From Gallionellales bacterium UBA7399 (GTDB taxonomy: Bacteria; Pseudomonadota; Gammaproteobacteria; Burkholderiales; Gallionellaceae): a DNA stretch of 8,438 nucleotides. The number at the start of each line of letters is the position of its first letter. Within the stretch, counting starts at the first letter, position 1. Positions 1 to 6,283 of the stretch are shown here, piece after piece. Both the position numbers and the translations under genes were made by a program. The stretch covers positions 9,089-17,526 of the forward strand of contig DKNB01000002.1 in assembly GCA_002470125.1 (NCBI GenBank), in the 5' to 3' direction. The notes under the pieces are model-generated. The model was not told where the DNA came from, searched no databases, and saw only the letters and a list, made by a program, of their open reading frames with translations.

Positions 1-1383
1 ACCTTCCACATCGGTGGTGCTGCATCTCGTACCGTGGTAGCAAGTCAGGTAGAGGGTAAATCCAATGGTCAGATTAGGTACAGCACGAACATGCGTACCG
101 TCAGCAATACACGAGGTCAATTGGTAGTGGTTGCACGTAGCGGCGAGGTGATGATTACTGACGACCATGGACGCGAACGCGAACGCCACAAGGTTCCCTA
201 CGGTGCAATGCTAACCGCCAAAGAGGGCAGCATGATTCGCGCAGGTGAGATATTGGCAACATGGGATCCGCATACTCGCCCCATTATTACTGAGTACGCT
301 GGCCGCGCTCGCTTTGAGAACGTCAAGGAGGGCGTTACTGTCACCAGGGAAATCGATGAGGTGACTGGATTGTCTACGCTTGTTGTGGACCCAAAGCTTG
401 CCGGAACTCAGGGCAAAGGATTGTTGCGACCTCTGGTACGTCTGCTCGATGAAAAGGGACGTGAGATTAAGATTGCCGGTACCGAGCTACCAATCTCGGT
501 GACATTCCAGACGGGTTGCATTATTACCGTGGAAGACGGTCAGGACGTTGGCGTGGGCGAGGTGTTGGCCCGTATTCCGCAAGAAAGCAGTAAGACGCGT
601 GACATTACTGGGGGTCTGCCACGTGTGGCGGAGCTATTTGAAGCTCGCTCACCCAAGAATGCAGGCACATTAGCGGAAGTCACCGGGACGGCATCGTTTG
701 GCAAGGATACCAAGGGCAAGCAACGTTTGGTTATTACCGATGTGGATGGTGTGGCACATGAGTTCTTAATTGCCAAGGATAAGCACGTGTTGGTGCACGA
801 TGGGCAGATAGTGACTCAAGGTGAGGTGATCGTGGATGGACCACGTGATCCACATGACATTTTACGGTTGCTTGGTGTGGCAGCATTGGCGCGCTACATT
901 GCCGATGAGGTGCAAGACGTGTATCGCTTGCAGGGCGTAAAAATTAATGACAAACATATCGAGGTGATCGTGCGTCAGATGTTGCGTCGAGTGCAGGTTG
1001 TAAATGAGGGCGACACAAGATTCATTCCAAAGGAACAGGTTGAGCGCGCCGATTTGCTGCAAGAAAATGAGCGTGTCGTAGCCGATGGCAAACAGCCGGC
1101 AACCTATGAGTACATGTTGCTAGGAATAACCAAGGCCTCGTTATCTACCGATTCATTTATTTCTGCGGCGTCTTTCCAAGAAACTACGCGCGTGCTAACC
1201 GAGGCCGCGATTATGGGCAAGAGGGATGAGTTGCGTGGGTTGAAGGAAAACGTTATTGTTGGCCGCTTGATTCCGGCTGGCACTGGGCTGGCGTACCACA
1301 CTGCCAGACGCAAGCAGGAACATGGCAAGACGATCGAGGTGTTGGGTGAAAAAGAGTTTGCCGCGGTAACGCAGGATAATTAG
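1..1383 (+). CDS. rpoC: RNA polymerase beta' subunit, C-terminal part (5' end outside window)
   Basis: This is the C-terminal 460 residues of the catalytic beta' subunit of RNA polymerase. The frame is open from base 1, so the gene begins upstream of the window. The first residues, TFHIGGAAS, are the trigger-loop helix that contacts the incoming NTP, equivalent to about T934 onward in E. coli. The next roughly 190 residues correspond to the lineage-specific insert (SI3) in the trigger loop. DITGGLPRVAELFEAR (from base 601) is the returning trigger-loop segment. The conserved C-terminal blocks follow: HDILRL, EVQDVYRLQGVKINDKHIE, LLGITKASL, SFISAASFQETTRVL and ENVIVGRLIPAGTG. After AYH only 27 residues remain, shorter than the E. 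coli tail and without its LAELLNAGL-like end. The stop is TAG. It is presumably the last gene of an rpoB-rpoC unit. The identity is certain; only the 3' part is visible. Confidence 0.98.
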   Translation, partial: TFHIGGAASRTVVASQVEGKSNGQIRYSTNMRTVSNTRGQLVVVARSGEVMITDDHGRERERHKVPYGAMLTAKEGSMIRAGEILATWDPHTRPIITEYAGRARFENVKEGVTVTREIDEVTGLSTLVVDPKLAGTQGKGLLRPLVRLLDEKGREIKIAGTELPISVTFQTGCIITVEDGQDVGVGEVLARIPQESSKTRDITGGLPRVAELFEARSPKNAGTLAEVTGTASFGKDTKGKQRLVITDVDGVAHEFLIAKDKHVLVHDGQIVTQGEVIVDGPRDPHDILRLLGVAALARYIADEVQDVYRLQGVKINDKHIEVIVRQMLRRVQVVNEGDTRFIPKEQVERADLLQENERVVADGKQPATYEYMLLGITKASLSTDSFISAASFQETTRVLTEAAIMGKRDELRGLKENVIVGRLIPAGTGLAYHTARRKQEHGKTIEVLGEKEFAAVTQDN

Positions 1384-1388
1384 CCCGC

Positions 1389-1417
1389 TTGACAGGCGGG
1401 GCGTGCCTCCGTAAAAT
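1389..1417 (+). promoter_or_regulatory. Predicted sigma-70 type promoter of the str cluster
   Basis: A perfect -35 hexamer TTGACA (1389-1394) begins 5 bases after the rpoC stop. A 17-bp spacer separates it from TAAAAT (1412-1417), a 5/6 match to the -10 consensus. The predicted start is near 1424, giving a leader of about 98 nt before rpsL. The bases between the -10 and the start (GCTCGG) form a GC-rich discriminator, a feature known from ribosomal promoters under ppGpp/DksA control; that such control applies here is inference. Its position between rpoC and rpsL fits a promoter for rpsL-rpsG-fusA-tuf. Confidence 0.8.
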
Positions 1418-1437
1418 GCTCGGTCATTTTGCCCGCT

Positions 1438-1460
1438 CGTAACCGAAAAAATACGGTACG
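1438..1460 (+). promoter_or_regulatory. Small hairpin in the str mRNA leader
   Basis: CGTA-CCG (1438-1441 and 1443-1445) can pair with CGGTACG (1454-1460), giving seven base pairs with one bulged A (1442) and an A-rich 8-nt loop. It would lie about 14 nt from the predicted 5' end of the str transcript and 62 nt upstream of rpsL. A competing pairing of 1443-1448 with 1462-1467 is possible. No U-tract follows, so it is not a standard terminator. Its function is unknown; it could be chance, a stability element or part of a leader switch. Confidence 0.35.
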
Positions 1461-1499
1461 ATTTTGGCAACGACTGATATGTTTTTGTGTCATCAATGA

Positions 1500-1515
1500 T
1501 TAGGAATTTTTAGGA
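1500..1515 (+). promoter_or_regulatory. Ribosome binding site of rpsL, with a duplicated TTAGGA
   Basis: TTAGGA occurs twice, at 1500-1505 and 1510-1515. The second copy puts AGGA 7 nt before the rpsL ATG, which supports that start. The first is 17 nt away, too far for direct initiation, and may be a chance duplicate or a standby site. Confidence 0.6.
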
Positions 1516-1522
1516 TAACTTA

Positions 1523-1900
1523 ATGCCAACTATCAATCAATTAGTACGCAAGCCTCGCGCTGCCGAGCCGTTGAAAAGCAAGGTCCCCGCGCTGGGCGGC
1601 AGCCCTCAGAAGCGAGGAGTCTGTACTCGCGTGTATACGACCACTCCTAAGAAGCCAAATTCTGCCCTGCGTAAGGTTGCCAAGGTTCGCTTGACGAATG
1701 GCTTTGAGGTTATTTCCTATATTGGCGGTGAGGGCCATAACCTACAGGAGCACTCGGTCGTGTTAATACGTGGCGGTCGAGTAAAAGATTTGCCAGGTGT
1801 ACGTTATCACATGGTGCGCGGTAGCTTAGATACTGCCGGGGTTAAGGATCGCAAACAGTCCCGTTCCAAGTACGGCGCAAAGCGTCCTAAAAAAGCGTGA
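1523..1900 (+). CDS. rpsL: 30S ribosomal protein S12
   Basis: S12 lies at the decoding centre of the small subunit and helps control accuracy. The product has 125 residues, the usual length, and is collinear with E. coli S12. The conserved blocks are QKRGVCTRVYTTTPKKPNSALRK-type sequence (about residues 29-51), LTNGFEV, SYIGGEGHNLQEHS and RGGRVKDLPGVRYH. K43 and K88 (counting Met), the common sites of streptomycin-resistance changes, are both lysine, so a sensitive-type S12 is expected. D89, which is beta-methylthiolated in E. coli, is present. The ATG is preceded by AGGA at 7 nt. It is the first gene of the str cluster, downstream of the promoter at 1389-1417, and ends in TGA. Confidence 0.99.
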   Translation: MPTINQLVRKPRAAEPLKSKVPALGGSPQKRGVCTRVYTTTPKKPNSALRKVAKVRLTNGFEVISYIGGEGHNLQEHSVVLIRGGRVKDLPGVRYHMVRGSLDTAGVKDRKQSRSKYGAKRPKKA

Positions 1901-1932
1901 TTTATTAAGCAGAATTTAAGCGATTGAGAATA

Positions 1933-1966
1933 GTAATTTTTTTGAATTAGCTAGACAATTACGAGG
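1933..1966 (+). promoter_or_regulatory. Intercistronic inverted repeat abutting the rpsG Shine-Dalgarno
   Basis: GTAATT (1933-1938) is the exact reverse complement of AATTAC (1957-1962), with an 18-nt AT-rich loop that itself contains TAGCTA. The next four bases, GAGG (1963-1966), are the rpsG ribosome binding site, 8 nt before the ATG. In E. coli, S7 represses the str operon by binding the rpsL-rpsG spacer. The position here is analogous, but I see no clear copy of the E. coli S7 target, and the AT-rich 6-bp stem is weak. Confidence 0.35.
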
Positions 1967-1974
1967 TTTAAGAT

Positions 1975-2445
1975 ATGCCGAGACGTAGAGAGGTCCCCAA
2001 GCGCGAGATTTTGCCAGATCCAAAATATGGCAATCAAGAGCTTTCCAAGTTTGTTAATGTCTTGATGACGGCTGGCAAGAAGTCTGTTGCAGAGCGCATT
2101 CTTTACGGTGCCCTAGAGCAAATTGTTAAAAAAAGCGGCAAAGATCCAATCGAAGTTTTTAATCTTGCGCTGGCCAATGTAAAGCCCCAGGTTGAGGTGA
2201 AGAGTCGTCGTGTTGGTGGTGCTAATTATCAAGTTCCCGTCGAAGTCCGTCCTTCGCGTCGGATGGCCTTGGCTATGCGCTGGTTGAAAGATTTTGCACG
2301 CAAGCGTGGTGAGAAATCTATGGGAATGAGACTGGCCGGAGAGTTACTTGATGCGTCAGAAAGTCGTGGCGGCGCAGTCAAGAAGCGCGAAGAAGTGCAT
2401 CGTATGGCCGAAGCAAACAAAGCCTTCTCACACTTCCGTTTTTAG
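1975..2445 (+). CDS. rpsG: 30S ribosomal protein S7
   Basis: S7 is a primary binder of the 3' major domain of 16S rRNA. It nucleates assembly of the 30S head and lies near the E site. The 156-residue length is standard. The start MPRRREVPKREILPDP, the beta-hairpin region at about residues 72-90 (VEVKSRRVGGANYQ), the block RPSRRMALAMRWL and the C-terminal EEVHRMAEANKAFSHFRF are all typical of bacterial S7. The ATG has GAGG 8 nt upstream. The gene follows rpsL by 74 nt and precedes fusA by 44 nt, the classical str order. In E. coli S7 is the autogenous repressor of this operon; whether that holds here is not shown. The stop is TAG. Confidence 0.99.
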   Translation: MPRRREVPKREILPDPKYGNQELSKFVNVLMTAGKKSVAERILYGALEQIVKKSGKDPIEVFNLALANVKPQVEVKSRRVGGANYQVPVEVRPSRRMALAMRWLKDFARKRGEKSMGMRLAGELLDASESRGGAVKKREEVHRMAEANKAFSHFRF

Positions 2446-2477
2446 AGTTTGAGCTGTTTCTAAAAGTTTATATAGAT

Positions 2478-2492
2478 TAGGTAATCACTGTG
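2478..2492 (+). promoter_or_regulatory. Weak ribosome binding site and GTG start of fusA
   Basis: The only Shine-Dalgarno-like bases before fusA are TAGG (2478-2481), 8 nt upstream of a GTG codon at 2490. No ATG in frame gives a full-length EF-G; the conserved N-terminus (ARKTLIERYRNIGI) begins right after the GTG, so this start is well supported despite the weak signals. Confidence 0.7.
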
Positions 2493-4586
2493 GCACGGAA
2501 AACATTAATTGAGAGATATCGTAATATTGGCATTAGCGCGCATATAGACGCAGGCAAAACGACGACCACTGAACGCGTTTTGTTTTACACCGGCGTATCA
2601 CACAAGATCGGCGAAGTGCATGACGGCGCTGCCGTAATGGATTGGATGGAGCAAGAGCAGGAGCGTGGGATTACCATCACCTCGGCTGCGACAACCTGTT
2701 ACTGGAAGGGCATGGATTCCAGCCTACCAGAACATCGTATCAATATTATTGACACGCCAGGGCACGTCGACTTCACTATTGAGGTCGAGCGGTCCATGCG
2801 CGTTCTAGATGGCGCGTGCATGGTCTACTGTGCCGTCGGGGGTGTCCAACCTCAGTCTGAAACGGTTTGGCGTCAGGCTAACAAATATGGTGTGCCCCGT
2901 CTGGCTTTTGTCAATAAGATGGACCGCTCGGGCGCCAACTTCTTTAATGTGTACGACCAAATGCGTGCTCGTTTGCGTGCCAATGTTGTGCCAATTCAGT
3001 TGCCAATTGGTGCGGAAGAAAAATTTGAAGGTGTGATTGACCTGGTACGAATGAAGGCAATTTATTGGGACGAAGCTTCCCAGGGCATGAAGTTTGAGTT
3101 GCGAGACATTCCAGGTAACCTGTTGACGTTGGCGCAAGAGTGGCGTGCAAAGATGGTAGAGAGCGCTGCCGAGGCAACCGAAGAGATGATGAACAAGTAT
3201 CTCGAGGAGGGCGACTTATCCGAGATGGATATCAAACAATGCCTACGCATCCGTACCATTGCTAGCGAAATAGTGCCTATGCTGTGTGGCTCTGCCTTTA
3301 AAAACAAAGGTGTGCAGGCCATGCTCGACGCGGTAGTCGATTATCTGCCTGCGCCGACTGACATCCCTCCGGTCAAGGGTGAGCTAGAGAATGGCTCGAT
3401 GGGTGAGCGCAAGGCGCATGATGATGAGCCATTTTCTGCGCTAGCTTTTAAAATTATGACTGACCCATTCGTGGGACAGCTGATTTTCTTCCGTGTTTAT
3501 TCGGGTCAGCTGAAGGCCGGTGACACAGTCTACAACCCGATCAAGGGCAAAAAGGAACGTATCGGTCGTATTTTATTGATGCACGCCAATGAGCGTGAGG
3601 AAATTAAAGAGGTATTTGCAGGAGATATCGCCGCCGCTGTTGGTTTGAAAGAGGCAACTACGGGCGAAACTTTGTGTGACCCAGCAAATATAATTACGCT
3701 GGAGCGCATGATATTTCCAGAGCCGGTAATTCATATTGCGGTTGAGCCAAAAACCAAGGTCGATCAAGAAAAAATGGGTATGGCGTTGAATCGTTTGGCA
3801 AAGGAAGATCCATCTTTTCGGGTACACACCGACATGGAGTCCGGCCAAACCATTATTTCTGGCATGGGCGAACTACACCTAGAGGTCTTGGTTGAGCGCA
3901 TGAAGCGTGAATTTAGTGTTGAGGCCAATGTGGGCGCGCCTCAGGTTGCCTATCGTGAGGCGATTCGCAAATCGGTTGAGGTTGAAGGCAAGTTTGTTAA
4001 GCAGTCCGGTGGCCGTGGTCAGTTTGGCCACGTGTGGTTAAAAGTCGAGCCGAATGAAACAGGCAAAGGATTTGAATTTGTGGATGCCATCAAAGGTGGA
4101 TCGGTACCACGTGAATTCATACCCGCAGTAAAGAAGGGCTTGGAAGACACGCTGCCCAATGGAGTGTTGGCTGGTTTCCCGGTGGTGGATATCAAGGTCA
4201 CTCTGTTCGATGGCTCCTATCATGACGTCGACTCCAACGAGAACGCCTTTAAGATGGCTGCCTCTATGGGCTTCAAGGATGGCATGCGTAAAGCAAGTCC
4301 GGTATTGTTGGAGCCGATGATGTCTGTTGAGGTCGAGACCCCAGAGGATTATACCGGAACGGTGATGGGAGACCTGTCATCACGGCGTGGTATGGTTCAG
4401 GGCATGGAGGACATGCTTGGCGGCGGTAAGATTGTGAAGGCCGAAGTTCCTCTGGCCGAAATGTTCGGTTACTCTACCGCGTTGCGTTCAGCAACTCAGG
4501 GCAGGGCAACTTATACGATGGAATTCAAACACTACACCGAGGCTCCAAAAAATGTGGCCGAGGCAGTAATGAGCAGCAGAAAGTAG
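2490..4586 (+). CDS. fusA: Elongation factor G
   Basis: EF-G is the GTPase that drives tRNA-mRNA translocation and, with ribosome recycling factor, splits spent ribosomes. The product has 698 residues, close to the roughly 700 of the family. G-domain motifs are all visible: AHIDAGKT (residues 17-24), the switch-I region with RGITITSAA (59-67), DTPGHVD (88-94, with catalytic H92), NKMD (142-145) and CGSA (266-269). The translation-factor domain II begins around 310 (FSALAFKIMTDPFVG). Domains III-V follow, with GMGELHLEV, GRGQFGHV and the C-terminal GDLSSRRG and FGYSTALRSATQGR blocks. The protein is intact and not one of the divergent EF-G paralogues, judging by its location and close canonical match. 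It uses a GTG start and a TAG stop, and lies 44 nt after rpsG and 48 nt before tuf. Confidence 0.99.
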   Translation: MARKTLIERYRNIGISAHIDAGKTTTTERVLFYTGVSHKIGEVHDGAAVMDWMEQEQERGITITSAATTCYWKGMDSSLPEHRINIIDTPGHVDFTIEVERSMRVLDGACMVYCAVGGVQPQSETVWRQANKYGVPRLAFVNKMDRSGANFFNVYDQMRARLRANVVPIQLPIGAEEKFEGVIDLVRMKAIYWDEASQGMKFELRDIPGNLLTLAQEWRAKMVESAAEATEEMMNKYLEEGDLSEMDIKQCLRIRTIASEIVPMLCGSAFKNKGVQAMLDAVVDYLPAPTDIPPVKGELENGSMGERKAHDDEPFSALAFKIMTDPFVGQLIFFRVYSGQLKAGDTVYNPIKGKKERIGRILLMHANEREEIKEVFAGDIAAAVGLKEATTGETLCDPANIITLERMIFPEPVIHIAVEPKTKVDQEKMGMALNRLAKEDPSFRVHTDMESGQTIISGMGELHLEVLVERMKREFSVEANVGAPQVAYREAIRKSVEVEGKFVKQSGGRGQFGHVWLKVEPNETGKGFEFVDAIKGGSVPREFIPAVKKGLEDTLPNGVLAGFPVVDIKVTLFDGSYHDVDSNENAFKMAASMGFKDGMRKASPVLLEPMMSVEVETPEDYTGTVMGDLSSRRGMVQGMEDMLGGGKIVKAEVPLAEMFGYSTALRSATQGRATYTMEFKHYTEAPKNVAEAVMSSRK

Positions 4587-4634
4587 CTTTAGAATAACTC
4601 ATGAACACAGTTAATAATCAAGGAACTTTAAATC

Positions 4635-5825
4635 ATGGCAAAGAGTAAATTTGAACGTACAAAACCGCACGTTAACGTAGGCACCATTGGTCACGTCGAT
4701 CACGGTAAAACCACCCTAACTGCGGCGATTACAACTGTGCTGTCGAAGAAGTTCGGCGGTGAGGCTAGAGCCTACGACCAAATTGATGCTGCGCCGGAAG
4801 AAAAGGCGCGTGGTATTACCATTAATACCGCCCACGTTGAATATGAAACAGCTGCCCGTCACTACGCTCACGTAGACTGTCCGGGCCACGCGGATTACAT
4901 CAAGAACATGATTACTGGCGCTGCGCAGATGGATGGCGCGATTCTAGTAGTGTCTGCCGCTGATGGCCCGATGCCGCAAACACGGGAGCATATCCTGTTG
5001 GCGCGACAAGTAGGTGTGCCATACATCATTGTGTACATGAACAAAGCTGACATGGTCGACGATGCTGAGCTGCTTGAGCTGGTTGAAATGGAAGTGCGTG
5101 AACTTCTCAGTAAGTACGATTTCCCAGGTGACGACACTCCTATCATTATCGGTAGCGCACTTAAGGCCCTACAGGGAGACCAGTCTGAAATTGGCGAGCC
5201 ATCAATATTCCGCTTAGCTGAAGCGCTGGATGCCTACATACCTCAGCCTACGCGTGTTTTGGATGGCGCCTTCTTGATGCCTGTTGAAGATGTGTTCTCT
5301 ATCTCTGGCCGTGGCACAGTGGTGACTGGTCGTATAGAGCGCGGTATTGTAAAGGTCGGCGAGGAAATTGAAATTGTTGGTCTTAAGCCCACTCTAAAAA
5401 CTACCTGTACGGGTGTAGAAATGTTCCGCAAGCTGCTTGACCAAGGTCAGGCCGGTGACAACGTGGGAGTATTGTTGCGCGGCACTAAGCGTGAAGAAGT
5501 GGAGCGCGGTCAAGTGTTGGCCAAGCCAGGTTCAATCACTCCGCACACAAAATTCACAGCTGAGATTTATGTGCTCAGCAAAGACGAAGGTGGTCGTCAC
5601 ACTCCGTTCTTCCAAGGATATCGCCCACAATTTTATTTCCGAACTACCGACGTAACTGGCGCAGTTGAATTGCCTGCCGGCACCGAAATGGTGATGCCAG
5701 GAGATAACGTATCAGTGACGGTAAACCTGATTGCCCCTATTGCGATGGAAGAGGGATTGCGTTTCGCGATACGTGAAGGTGGCCGTACCGTTGGCGCTGG
5801 TGTGGTGGCTAAGATTATTGAGTAG
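4635..5825 (+). CDS. tuf: Elongation factor Tu
   Basis: EF-Tu carries aminoacyl-tRNA to the ribosomal A site as a GTP complex. The 396 residues include GHVDHGKT (19-26), RGITIN in switch I (59-64), DCPGHAD (81-87, with catalytic H85), NKAD (136-139) and SAL (174-176). After SALKAL there is a short insert around GDQSEIGEPS (181-190) relative to E. coli, a form common in betaproteobacterial EF-Tu. Domains II and III are complete, including SGRGTVVTGR, GGRHTPFF and the terminal REGGRTVGAGVVAKIIE. AAGGA lies 10 nt before the ATG. The gene closes the str cluster and ends in tandem TAG TAG. Many proteobacteria carry a second tuf elsewhere, which cannot be seen here. Codon use includes CTA (4), ATA (4) and AGA (1), unusual for so highly expressed a gene. 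Confidence 0.99.
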   Translation: MAKSKFERTKPHVNVGTIGHVDHGKTTLTAAITTVLSKKFGGEARAYDQIDAAPEEKARGITINTAHVEYETAARHYAHVDCPGHADYIKNMITGAAQMDGAILVVSAADGPMPQTREHILLARQVGVPYIIVYMNKADMVDDAELLELVEMEVRELLSKYDFPGDDTPIIIGSALKALQGDQSEIGEPSIFRLAEALDAYIPQPTRVLDGAFLMPVEDVFSISGRGTVVTGRIERGIVKVGEEIEIVGLKPTLKTTCTGVEMFRKLLDQGQAGDNVGVLLRGTKREEVERGQVLAKPGSITPHTKFTAEIYVLSKDEGGRHTPFFQGYRPQFYFRTTDVTGAVELPAGTEMVMPGDNVSVTVNLIAPIAMEEGLRFAIREGGRTVGAGVVAKIIE

Positions 5826-5831
5826 TAGTGC

Positions 5832-5861
5832 GTGCAGTAAGGCGCTATCTTGTTATATAAT
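5832..5861 (+). promoter_or_regulatory. Predicted promoter of the S10 cluster
   Basis: A perfect TATAAT (5856-5861) lies in the 90-nt gap between tuf and rpsJ. The sequence at the expected -35 distance (around 5832-5838, GTGCAGT) matches TTGACA poorly, and there is no TG of an extended -10, so an activator, an upstream element or low intrinsic strength would have to be assumed. Transcription would start near 5868, after a GC-rich AGCCGG discriminator, giving a leader of about 48 nt. Its location directly ahead of the S10 genes supports a real promoter. Confidence 0.6.
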
Positions 5862-5870
5862 AGCCGGCTA
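5861..5870. repeat. 10-bp perfect palindrome at the predicted S10 start point
   Basis: TAGCCGGCTA is its own reverse complement. It begins at the last base of the -10 hexamer and covers the predicted transcription start. It could be an operator half-overlapping the promoter, could fold in the nascent RNA together with AAGC/GCTT at 5870-5880, or could be chance; nothing else in the window repeats it. Confidence 0.4.
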
Positions 5871-5915
5871 AGCATCGCTTTTGGCAGCAGTCATTAGAAA
5901 GTTAAAGTAAAAATT

Positions 5916-6227
5916 ATGAAAAGTCAGAGCATCCGTATCCGGTTGAAGGCATTTGATTATCGGCTCATCGATCAGTCTGCGTCACGTATCGTAGAGACCG
6001 CTAAACGCACTGGGGCGGTAGTAAAGGGGCCTATTCCGCTGCCCACTAAAATTGAACGGCTTGACGTTTTGCGGTCTCCGCACGTCAATAAGACTTCGCG
6101 AGATCAGTTTGAGATTCGCACACACCTGCGTATGATGGACATTGTTGACCCAACCGATAAGACTGTGGATGCATTGATGAAGCTTGACCTACCGGCTGGC
6201 GTGGATGTTGTAATTAAGTTGCAATAA
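5916..6227 (+). CDS. rpsJ: 30S ribosomal protein S10 (transcription factor NusE)
   Basis: S10 is a small-subunit head protein and, as NusE, pairs with NusB in antitermination and with NusG in coupling transcription to translation. The 103 residues match the family length. Visible blocks are IRIRLKAFDYRLIDQS (6-21), KGPIPLPTK (37-45), the long loop RSPHVNKTSRDQFE (53-66) and DPTDKTVDALMKLDLP. V57 in the loop, a site of tetracycline-class resistance changes, is the usual valine. The start is the only in-frame ATG giving the conserved N-terminus, yet no Shine-Dalgarno is visible: the 30 bases upstream are A-rich and lack AGG, GGA or GAG. It is the first gene of the S10 cluster, behind the predicted promoter at 5832-5861. 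Confidence 0.98.
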   Translation: MKSQSIRIRLKAFDYRLIDQSASRIVETAKRTGAVVKGPIPLPTKIERLDVLRSPHVNKTSRDQFEIRTHLRMMDIVDPTDKTVDALMKLDLPAGVDVVIKLQ

Positions 6228-6243
6228 TTGTAAGTAATTGATC

Positions 6244-6265
6244 GGCTGGCCAATTGTAGTCAGCC
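6244..6265 (+). other. Hairpin in the rpsJ-rplC spacer
   Basis: GGCTGGC (6244-6250) pairs with GTCAGCC (6259-6265), giving seven pairs including one G-U around an 8-nt loop. It ends 7 nt before the strong rplC ribosome binding site AAGGA (6273-6277). The bases after the stem are CCTTAAG, with no U-tract, so it is unlikely to be a terminator. It may protect the mRNA or tune rplC translation; the function is not known. Confidence 0.45.
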
Positions 6266-6283
6266 CCTTAAGAAGGATATAAA

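Noticed and set aside
1384..1400. Hairpin CCCGC/GCGGG after rpoC as an intrinsic terminator
   Set aside because: The stem is 5-7 pairs but is followed by GCGTGCC rather than a U-tract, and the same bases form the -35 of a strong promoter.
1195..1470. Antisense open frame covering the rpoC end and the str promoter
   Set aside because: Most of it is opposite conserved RpoC sequence, and its product resembles no family I recognise.
4567..4595. Possible separate tuf promoter with TAGAAT (4590-4595)
   Set aside because: No acceptable -35 at 16-18 bp upstream, and the 48-nt spacer has nothing else promoter-like.
5826..5847. Possible terminator after tuf (TAGTGC pairing with GCGCTA)
   Set aside because: Only six pairs including a G-U, a 10-nt loop, and no run of T after it; too weak to call.
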